DNA from: Chloroflexota bacterium
GTDB taxonomy: Bacteria > Chloroflexota > Anaerolineae > Aggregatilineales > Phototrophicaceae
Direction: 5' to 3'
Length of the DNA stretch: 47,065 bases
Assembly (NCBI GenBank): GCA_028875185.1
Contig: JAPPFH010000080.1
Location: 1-47,065 of the forward strand
Positions 41,234 to 47,065 of this stretch are shown piece by piece; the first letter of the stretch is position 1, and the number at the start of each line of letters is the position of its first letter. Under the pieces are notes generated by a model, which saw nothing but the letters and a program-made list of their open reading frames with translations, searched no databases and was not told the origin of the DNA. Made by a program: the position numbers and the translations under genes.

Positions 41234-42454
41234 CTACAAGTCCAGCAAGGGCGAGCGGGTCGCCACCATGAAAGCGCAAGTGGCGGCGACGCAAACGCCG
41301 CCGGCGATGTAAACGATAGAGATTCCGGAGACTTCGGCGATGGTGCCGCCGATCAAGGTTGTCAAGGGGATCAAGCCCCAGACCATGCCCCAGAGGCTCA
41401 TCATGCGGCCGCGCATATCGTCGGGCATCGCAGTCAATAGCAGGGCGTTGATGACGGTCAGGAATAAGCCGGAAAAGACGCCGACGATGAAGATGATGAC
41501 AAGAGCGATGGTCGGGTCGCTCATGAATGCGAAGAGTATTAAGCCCAGGCCGAAGAGGCCGGAAAAGAGCAGTATCGCTTTGCCCTTGGGATAAACATCG
41601 GGGATGATGGCGATAGCGAAGCCGGAAACCGCCGAGCCCAAGCTGGCGCTGCCCACCAGCAGACCAAGCAATGCTGGACCCTCTTGAAGCGCCTCGCGGA
41701 CGAAGACGGGCATGAGTTTCTGGTAGGGCATGCCCATCGGCACGAAGACAAGCGCCAGCAGGGTCAAGGCGAATAGCGCCTTATTGCCCCGCAGGTATTG
41801 TAAGACGACCTTCAGCCCGCCCAAGATGCCATTCTGTTCTTTTGGTTTGCGCTTGGGGCGCGGAAGGAAATGCGTCGCTTTGAGATAGATAGCAGCGCCG
41901 GCGGCATAGAGCGCGGCTTGCACGGTTAATGTTGTGGCGATATCGGTGAGATCGAGCAGGAAGCCGGCGATGACGGGACCGAAGAAACCCATTAGACGGG
42001 TGCCGGAATAACTCAGCGTGACGCCATTGAAAGCCATGTCATCGGGCAGCAGATTGGGCAGCAGCGCCATGCGCGATGGCGCGTAGAAGGAGAAGGTCGC
42101 GCCCAGGATCAGCGATGTCGCCAGGATTTGAAGCGGCGTCGTTTCGCCCGTGGCTGCCACCAATGCCAGGGCGGCTGAAGCCAGGAAAGCGACCGCCAGC
42201 GACCATTGCACGACCCATTGCCGCTTCACCCGGTCGGCAACGACGCCGGCAATCGGCGCGACTGCCAGCAGCGGGAGTCCATAGGCGAAAGCGACTAGAC
42301 CGACCTGGAAGGGCGAGCCGGTCACATCGAGCATGTGCCAGCCGAGGGCGACAGCCTGCAGCAGGTAAGTGATATGCACCAGCACATTGGCCAGCCAATA
42401 CCAGCGGTAGACACCGATGCGGAAGCTGCTGCGGTTCCAGATGGCGAGGATCAT
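41234..42454 (-). CDS. MFS transporter (exporter-like, TMS 12)
   Basis: This inner-membrane protein has 406 residues and about 12 hydrophobic helices. The motif-A-like loop GVVADRVKRQWVVQ follows helix 2, and a similar GRMMSLWGMVW segment lies in the second half, with a charged central loop (LPRPKRKPKEQNG). It resembles the enterobactin-exporter/MFS_3 group more than sugar symporters; the substrate is unknown. The start is ATG 42454; a further in-frame extension to 42490 is repeat-derived. It may export an end product or import a substrate of the surrounding pathway. Confidence 0.9.
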   Translation of the reverse strand: MILAIWNRSSFRIGVYRWYWLANVLVHITYLLQAVALGWHMLDVTGSPFQVGLVAFAYGLPLLAVAPIAGVVADRVKRQWVVQWSLAVAFLASAALALVAATGETTPLQILATSLILGATFSFYAPSRMALLPNLLPDDMAFNGVTLSYSGTRLMGFFGPVIAGFLLDLTDIATTLTVQAALYAAGAAIYLKATHFLPRPKRKPKEQNGILGGLKVVLQYLRGNKALFALTLLALVFVPMGMPYQKLMPVFVREALQEGPALLGLLVGSASLGSAVSGFAIAIIPDVYPKGKAILLFSGLFGLGLILFAFMSDPTIALVIIFIVGVFSGLFLTVINALLLTAMPDDMRGRMMSLWGMVWGLIPLTTLIGGTIAEVSGISIVYIAGGVCVAATCAFMVATRSPLLDL

Positions 42455-42469
42455 TGAGTGAGTCGCCCG

Positions 42470-42530
42470 ATATGGCTGCGGGCGACCCAATGGGGCGCGT
42501 AGACACCGCCCGCCGGTCGCCCTACAAGTC
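42470..42530. repeat. GCGTAGACACCGCCCGCCGG repeat cluster
   Basis: GGGCGACCCAATGGGGCGCG, TAGACACCGCCCGCCGGTCG and CCCTACAAG modules lie between the degenerate AstE-family gene and the MFS gene. They belong to the same family as 31,256 and 13,195. Confidence 0.6.
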
Positions 42531-42552
42531 TACTTTCGTGGACGTGTTTCAC

Positions 42553-43536
42553 TTAGCCAATCTCGATTTCCTCGACCAGATCGCCGATGATAGCGAGGAT
42601 TTCATCTTCGGGCGCGACTGGCCAGGAGGCGCCAGCATGGACCATAATGCCGTCGCGCGGCGCCTTGATCCGCTCGATCGTCTCGCCCGAGAAGGGATGC
42701 CGCACATAACCGAGCACATCGCCCGCATTTACTGCTTGACCGCGCAGGCTCTTGTCCATAAAGGTAAAGCCGCGCTCGCCAGTTGGCGTTATCAGCGAGT
42801 GCTCGCGGATGACGGCGACGCTATCGACATCGGATTCGGGGTCGCCGCCGAGCATGCCCAGGTGGCGCATAGCGTTGAGCACGGCATTGCGGATTCGTCC
42901 CAGGTCTTGATCGCGATAATCGCGTAAGCCGGGACCGCCACCGATGAACGCTACCACCGTCGCTTTGCCAGCGCTTGCCGCGGCCTGCGCCATCGAGTCA
43001 TAGCGGTCCTTGCCGATGACGACCTGCGGCAGCCCCAGCGCAATCGCCAGCGCTTTCGAACGGTCGACATCGCCCGCGTCAATGACGCCGGCGAAGTGGT
43101 GATAGCTCCATTGCGAGCCGGTGCGGATATCGAGCAGGGCGTCGGCATTGGCGATCGCCGCCTGATAGTAGGCGTCGACCAACTGCTCGCTGACGCTGCC
43201 CTTGGCATCGCCGCGGCCAACTTGATTCAGATGCTTGTCGTCATAGATGCTGTTGACGCGCGCGAATTCAAAGCCGGAGGTATTCATCAGCGGCGCCAGG
43301 ATTAGCGTACCGCTGACATCAGCCGGATCGAGCTCGTTCACGACATGTGGCAAGATCAGCGAAGGTTCAATTTCGAGCCCGCTGGCGCCGGCTTGAACGA
43401 CGAGGGTCGGTCCGTCCTCGGCGCCGTTGACGATATGCAGCGGGATATGGACGGGGAAGCGCCCGTGAGTTTCGCCGGTTTTGAAGAAGCCGTAGGCTTT
43501 TTCGCCGGGCGCCGCTTCTATATTTCCGAGTTTCAT
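42553..43536 (-). CDS. AstE/aspartoacylase-family protein lacking catalytic residues
   Basis: This 327-residue protein is collinear with the neighbouring intact family member (43,693-44,730): both begin GN(I/L)xAxPGEK, share GPTLxxQ, GSVS(E/D)Q and a C-terminal PxDGIxxxxG segment. In this copy the zinc histidine of GxxHGAE is S52 (GASGLE), the second zinc histidine of DFHAG is R138 (DIRTG), and the catalytic Glu of LEFGGG is A196 (VAFIGGG); only the zinc Glu (E55) remains. The frame is fully open and has a good ribosome site (AAGGAG), so it is not a decayed pseudogene. It may be a non-catalytic partner, a binding protein or an enzyme with new chemistry. Confidence 0.88.
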   Translation of the reverse strand: MKLGNIEAAPGEKAYGFFKTGETHGRFPVHIPLHIVNGAEDGPTLVVQAGASGLEIEPSLILPHVVNELDPADVSGTLILAPLMNTSGFEFARVNSIYDDKHLNQVGRGDAKGSVSEQLVDAYYQAAIANADALLDIRTGSQWSYHHFAGVIDAGDVDRSKALAIALGLPQVVIGKDRYDSMAQAAASAGKATVVAFIGGGPGLRDYRDQDLGRIRNAVLNAMRHLGMLGGDPESDVDSVAVIREHSLITPTGERGFTFMDKSLRGQAVNAGDVLGYVRHPFSGETIERIKAPRDGIMVHAGASWPVAPEDEILAIIGDLVEEIEIG

Positions 43537-43560
43537 GTGATTGGTTTCTCCTTTGTGGCG

Positions 43561-43676
43561 GGCGACCCGGTGGGTAGCCCCTACAGATTTCGTGTTGTGC
43601 GGGCGACCCAATGGGTAGCCCCTACAGATTTCGTGTTGTGCCGGCGACCCAGTGGGTAGCCCCTACAGATTTGGCG
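43561..43676. repeat. Three tandem 41-bp repeats
   Basis: The unit starting GGCGACCC and containing GGGTAGCCCCTACAGATTTC recurs at 43,561, 43,602 and 43,643 (period 41, few changes). It is an expanded form of the GTAGGGGCG family and sits between the two AstE-family genes. Three copies and no separate spacers rule out a CRISPR array. Confidence 0.85.
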
Positions 43677-43692
43677 ATATCGCTCCTGCGTG

Positions 43693-44730
43693 TTAATCAA
43701 ACGAGACAGACATGTCCAGCGTGCGGCGGTCTTCGACGCGGTCGATATTGCCGAGGATGCCGATCGAAGTGGCGCCGACGGTAGGCCATTCCTGGCCGCT
43801 GGGGATGACAATGCCGTCTTTAGGCGTTGGCATCGCAGCCAGCAGCTCGCCGGTATAGGGATCGACCAAGCGGCCGTAGACATCGCCTTCTTTGAGTTCG
43901 TCTTTGAATTTGGCGTCGCGGATGAACAGACCATCCACAGCCGGTTTCCAGATGACGACGCCGGCTTCGTAGACGGTGCAGAGCGGACCATCAGACTCGA
44001 GCTCGCCGTCTGCCATGCCCATCGCTTTCAGGATGTTCCAGATGCCACGATTGGCATCGCGCACATTATCTTCGCCATTATGGTGCCAGCCGGTGCCGCC
44101 GCCGAATTCGAGCGTGATCTGCAGCGTATCGACTTCCTCAATAGCGACTTTGGAGGCGCCGCTGCCGAAAGTGCCGGGCGGAAAGAAAGCCGCTTGATCG
44201 AGACCGAAGGCGACCACCAGTTTGCGCCGCCGCTGCTCCATGACGGTGAGGTTGTTCGGGTCGTCTTCGTTGGTGAACAAGACGTAGCGTTCGTATGCGG
44301 TGCGGGCGCCGGCGTGGAAATCGATCAGCACATCGGCTTGGGCGATGCATTCGTTGAAATAGATATAGGCAGTCTGATCGGAGACGCTGCCGTCTTTCTT
44401 GCCGGGAAAGAGGCGGCTGATATCCTTTTCGTCGACCAGGGAGCCGCGCGTGCCCATTTCGAAGCCGGCGCGGTTGACGACGGGTACCGCGATCACATTG
44501 CCGCGGATGGCGCTCGGGTCGGCTTGCGCCACGAAATCGAGGATGGCGATGGAGCCGATGATTTCGGCGCCGTGGATCGCGCCTTGCAGCATGAGCGTCG
44601 GGCCCGGCTCGGCGCCGGCGATGAGGTGGACGGGGATATCCACCCGCATGCCCGAGCGCGATTGCGCCGTCTCGAGGTAGCCGAAGGTCTTTTCTCCGGG
44701 TTTGGCCGATAGGTTGCCTACTTGTAACAT
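43693..44730 (-). CDS. Succinylglutamate desuccinylase/aspartoacylase-family zinc hydrolase
   Basis: This 345-residue M14-like amidohydrolase should release an acyl group from an N-acyl amino acid. Catalytic residues are intact: zinc ligands H53 and E56 (GAIHGAE), H139 (LIDFHAG) and the general-base E208 (LEFGGGTG). The substrate-side RLFPG loop (106-110) is also present. A C-terminal lid/biotinyl-lipoyl-like part follows (EGDVYGRLVDPYTGE). The DoeB/EutE deacetylases of ectoine degradation belong here, as do AstE and aspartoacylase, so the exact acyl group is open. ATG 44730 has GGAG upstream; the open frame to 45033 is repeat. Its paralogue with lost residues is the next gene. Confidence 0.92.
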   Translation of the reverse strand: MLQVGNLSAKPGEKTFGYLETAQSRSGMRVDIPVHLIAGAEPGPTLMLQGAIHGAEIIGSIAILDFVAQADPSAIRGNVIAVPVVNRAGFEMGTRGSLVDEKDISRLFPGKKDGSVSDQTAYIYFNECIAQADVLIDFHAGARTAYERYVLFTNEDDPNNLTVMEQRRRKLVVAFGLDQAAFFPPGTFGSGASKVAIEEVDTLQITLEFGGGTGWHHNGEDNVRDANRGIWNILKAMGMADGELESDGPLCTVYEAGVVIWKPAVDGLFIRDAKFKDELKEGDVYGRLVDPYTGELLAAMPTPKDGIVIPSGQEWPTVGATSIGILGNIDRVEDRRTLDMSVSFD

Positions 44731-44757
44731 AGCGCTTCTCCTTTGCGGTTTTTCGAT

Positions 44758-44840
44758 TGTGCGCGGGGCGACATGATATGTCGCCCCTACAGATTCGGTT
44801 TTTCCTGCAGGCGAGCCAAGGCTCGCCCCTACAGTTTCGA
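44758..44840. repeat. Two GGCGACATG/GAGCCAAGG hairpins ending CGCCCCTACAG
   Basis: GGGCGACATGATATGTCGCCCC and GGCGAGCCAAGGCTCGCCCC are near-perfect palindromes, each followed by CTACAG. They occupy the gap between the S9 peptidase and the AstE-family gene. Confidence 0.7.
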
Positions 44841-44869
44841 CTCGGTTGCGGGTGACCCAATTTCCGCTG

Positions 44870-46927
44870 CTAGACCTCCCCTCCCTGAAGCTTCGGGGAG
44901 GGGCCGGGGGTGGGGTTGGCTGCCACAGCGTACGTGCCCAGATGCTTTCGGAACCAGCCGAGAATGCGGTGATGGCGCTCGATGCGGTTGCCGGGGCGCC
45001 CGCCGCGCGAGAGGCCATGATCTTCGCCTTCAAAGATTACCAACTCAACCGGTTTTCCGCGCCAGCGCAGGGCGGCGAACATCTGCTCGGCTTGCTCAAG
45101 GGCGCAGCGATGATCTTCGTCGCTATGGATGATTAGCAGCGGGGTATTGACATTGTCGATGTAGGCGACGGGCGATTGCGCCCAGCTGCTCGCCAAATCA
45201 AGCCAGGGATCGGTACGGGTCTCGCCGCCGGTGCATTCAGGACCGATATCCGAGGTGCCGAAAAAGCTGATCTGATTGACGATAGAGCGTTGGGTGACAG
45301 CCGCGGCGAAGCGATCGGTATGGCCCACGACCCAATTGGTCATAAAGCCGCCGCAACTGCCGCCGGTGACGCCCATTCTAGCGCCATCGATGTAGGGGCG
45401 CGCGACCAGCTCATCGACGCCGAGCATGATTTCATCGTATTCAGCGCCGCCTTGATCGCCCTCGCTGGCTTTGGTCCAAGCTTGGCCGTAACCGGCAGTG
45501 GTGCCGCGCTGGTTGAAATAGGCTACCGTGTAACCGGCGTTGGCGTAGACCTGAAATTCGTGATTGAAGTCCCAGCCAAACATCGAGCAATGCACGTATT
45601 GAATGTGGGGGTAGGCTTTACCCGCCTCAAAGTTGATCGGTTTGATGAGCCAGGCATGGACTTTTGCCCCATCGACGCCATCGTACCAGTAGCTTTCCGG
45701 CGTCGACAGTTCATGATCGCGCAGCCAGGGATTGAGATTGGTCAGCTTCTTTGATTCGCCACTCCGCCAAATATAAAGATCGCCGGGGTTCGCGGGGTTG
45801 GCTTGGCCGAAAGCGGTGATGCCGCCAACTGCGGGGCTGTATTCAAAGGTGATGCTGTCGCCGCTGACGAGGCGTTCGTATTCGCCATCGGTGTTGATGC
45901 GGAAGAGATTGGCCGCGCCCTGTTCAGTAAGCAAGAAGTAGATCCACTCATCGCCGGGCGCCCATTTCATGGTGACGTTGGACAGGCTGACGCGCTGATC
46001 GGCGACCGAATAATTGCCCACCTCTTCATCGATATCGGCGCCCAGCTTCCAGGCATTGCGGGCGGCGACATCGGCCAAGTGGGGCTGCCAGAAGTTGCGG
46101 CGATTGACCGGCGGCGGTTTGTTGTGGCCCGCGAAGGCGATGTATCGGTCGCCCGCTCCCCAGACCGGGCTGGCGGCAGTGCCCTGCCAATCGGGGATGA
46201 GCAGTTCTGGCTCGCCGGAGGGGTAATCGCAGGTGAGGATCTGGCCATAACCGAGCGGCGTATTCTGTTCGCGCGCCATGCCGATGAAGGCGAGCCGCGC
46301 CCCGTTGTTGCTCCAGCTCGGCTCCGAGTAGTCGCATTCGCTGTGCGTAACTTGGGCGAAGTCACCCGTCTCCAGCTCGAGCACCCAGATCTGCTTGAAT
46401 TTGTCGTGCACCCAGCCGACGCCATCCTGCTTGTAGCGCAGCCGGCGTACGACCTTAATGGAGGGCTTGGGGATGCCGGGAACGGGTCCGCGGTCATCGG
46501 CGGCGCGCATCGGCGTCCAGCGAACGCCGACCAATTTCGAGCCGTCAGCCGACCAATCGAGGCCAGACATGGGAATGCCGTCAGTTGCGTAAGTCGCTTC
46601 GAAATCGTCATCAATCTCGATCACGCGGATGGAATCGCCATCGGCGTCGCTATGCGCGTAGGCGAGGCGGCTGCTGTCGCGGCTCCAGGCAATGGACGAG
46701 ACCTGACAGTCGCCATCGGTGAGGCGGCTGGCGCGGTCGCTGGGCAGGTCATGCAAGTAGAGATGGGAGACGTAGCCGTTCGATGGCCCGTGCGGGCGGC
46801 GGACGGTGTATGCGATTTGCGAGGCATCGGGGGCGATGGCCAGTTCAGCCAGCCAACTGAACTTCATCAGGTCTTCGGGGATTAGCCCGCGCCGCCGGTT
46901 GACGCTTGCGTTATTGCCATGATTCAT
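44870..46927 (-). CDS. S9-family prolyl-oligopeptidase-type serine peptidase
   Basis: This protein has 685 residues. The N-terminal two thirds is a WD40-like (TolB/DPP-type) propeller with repeated strand blocks (SRLTDGDCQVSSIAWSRDSSRLAY, SNNGARLAFIGM). The last 250 residues are an alpha/beta-hydrolase domain with the nucleophile in GGSCGGFMTNW (Ser about 525), Asp in HSDEDHR (about 603) and His in GEDHGLSRGG (about 636). It resembles dipeptidyl aminopeptidase/acylaminoacyl-peptidase members, so it should trim short or N-acylated peptides. There is no signal peptide. GAGGA precedes ATG 46927. The final 15 residues (NPTPGPSPKLQGGEV) are coded by a dispersed hairpin repeat. It is the first gene of the minus-strand cluster. 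Confidence 0.93.
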   Translation of the reverse strand: MNHGNNASVNRRRGLIPEDLMKFSWLAELAIAPDASQIAYTVRRPHGPSNGYVSHLYLHDLPSDRASRLTDGDCQVSSIAWSRDSSRLAYAHSDADGDSIRVIEIDDDFEATYATDGIPMSGLDWSADGSKLVGVRWTPMRAADDRGPVPGIPKPSIKVVRRLRYKQDGVGWVHDKFKQIWVLELETGDFAQVTHSECDYSEPSWSNNGARLAFIGMAREQNTPLGYGQILTCDYPSGEPELLIPDWQGTAASPVWGAGDRYIAFAGHNKPPPVNRRNFWQPHLADVAARNAWKLGADIDEEVGNYSVADQRVSLSNVTMKWAPGDEWIYFLLTEQGAANLFRINTDGEYERLVSGDSITFEYSPAVGGITAFGQANPANPGDLYIWRSGESKKLTNLNPWLRDHELSTPESYWYDGVDGAKVHAWLIKPINFEAGKAYPHIQYVHCSMFGWDFNHEFQVYANAGYTVAYFNQRGTTAGYGQAWTKASEGDQGGAEYDEIMLGVDELVARPYIDGARMGVTGGSCGGFMTNWVVGHTDRFAAAVTQRSIVNQISFFGTSDIGPECTGGETRTDPWLDLASSWAQSPVAYIDNVNTPLLIIHSDEDHRCALEQAEQMFAALRWRGKPVELVIFEGEDHGLSRGGRPGNRIERHHRILGWFRKHLGTYAVAANPTPGPSPKLQGGEV
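44874..44918. repeat. CTCCCCTCC/GGGGAGGGGCC hairpin repeat inside a gene end
   Basis: CTCCCCTCCCTGAAGCTTCG then GGGAGGGGCCGGGGGTGGGG lies in the last codons of the S9 peptidase gene and resembles the hairpin repeats at 24,500 and 34,560. Confidence 0.7.
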
Positions 46928-47014
46928 AAAACTGTCCTCGGAAAATCCGATTTATTTCGCAGCGAATATTCTAGCGATTGAAGGGCTATAACTCAAATTC
47001 TGCCTCGCCTGGGT

Positions 47015-47065
47015 GTGGTGAATGTGTTGATATATCCCTCGTTTCCCCCACCCTAAATCCCTCCC
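47015..47065. repeat. 51-bp inverted match to 8,767-8,817
   Basis: The bases GTGGTGAATGTGTTGATATA onward, through CCCTCGTTTCCCCCACCC to the window edge, are the exact reverse complement of 8,767-8,817. The repeat continues past the edge. Confidence 0.85.

Noticed and set aside
43561-43676. Possible short CRISPR array
   Set aside because: The units are directly joined with no unique spacers, the repeat belongs to a family dispersed across the window, and there are no cas genes.

Overview
The window reads as a piece of a GC-rich genome from an uncultured bacterium. It carries 33 recognisable protein genes. I saw no rRNA, tRNA, CRISPR array, transposase or replication origin. The gene content (many enolase-superfamily enzymes, MmgE/PrpD proteins, Dpp-type ABC importers, M81 and S9 peptidases, BNR propellers) together with gaps packed with short palindromic repeats (GTAGGGGCG...GGTCGCCC, CCCCATCCCC...CTTCCCC, CACAGAG types) is what I would expect of an Anaerolineae-like member of the Chloroflexota. 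That placement is inference; no marker gene fixes it.

Layout. 0.2-0.9 kb: rpiA. 0.9-3.4 kb: a minus-strand pair made of a DNA methyltransferase fused to an HNH nuclease and a membrane-anchored pentapeptide-repeat protein. 3.6-8.4 kb: a cupin, a zinc alcohol dehydrogenase, a rhamnonate-dehydratase-like enolase-superfamily enzyme and L-arabinose isomerase, so mainly sugar metabolism. 8.9-11.6 kb: an APC permease fused to two universal-stress domains. 12.1-16.6 kb: a divergent pair, a two-domain SnoaL-like protein and a large BNR/sortilin-type propeller. 17.0-20.1 kb: two M81 (microcystinase-C-like) metallopeptidases. 20.4-26.4 kb: a plus-strand run of an N-acylamino-acid-racemase-like enzyme, a cytoplasmic class-A-beta-lactamase-fold hydrolase and a Dpp-type importer (binding protein plus two permeases). 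27.0-28.9 kb: one ORF that joins a complete cysteine-synthase-type PLP enzyme to a complete RpiR-family regulator, divergent from a GNAT acetyltransferase. 29.9-46.9 kb: thirteen minus-strand genes read in the order S9 peptidase, two AstE/aspartoacylase-family proteins (the second has lost its catalytic residues), MFS transporter, ornithine-cyclodeaminase-like protein, M24 protein with replaced metal ligands, PrpD, enolase-superfamily enzyme, a second Dpp-type importer, DegT aminotransferase, PrpD.

Working together. The right two thirds looks like machinery for taking up and dismantling modified or non-standard peptides and N-acyl amino acids: importers bring in the substrate, M81/S9/M24 and serine hydrolases cleave it, AstE-type enzymes deacylate it, and racemase, cyclodeaminase, PrpD, aminotransferase and PLP-lyase-type enzymes process the products. 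The M24 + cyclodeaminase + AstE-family combination resembles ectoine-utilisation (eut/doe) loci. Neither importer has its ATPase genes in the window.

The other theme is small repeats. At least one MITE-like family (about 172 bp, terminal inverted repeats, a 9-bp target duplication at one copy), a second inverted-repeat element of about 260-280 bp, and several hairpin families fill nearly every gap. Several reach into genes, where they form C-termini, in-frame insertions and, in one case, a probable ribosome binding site.
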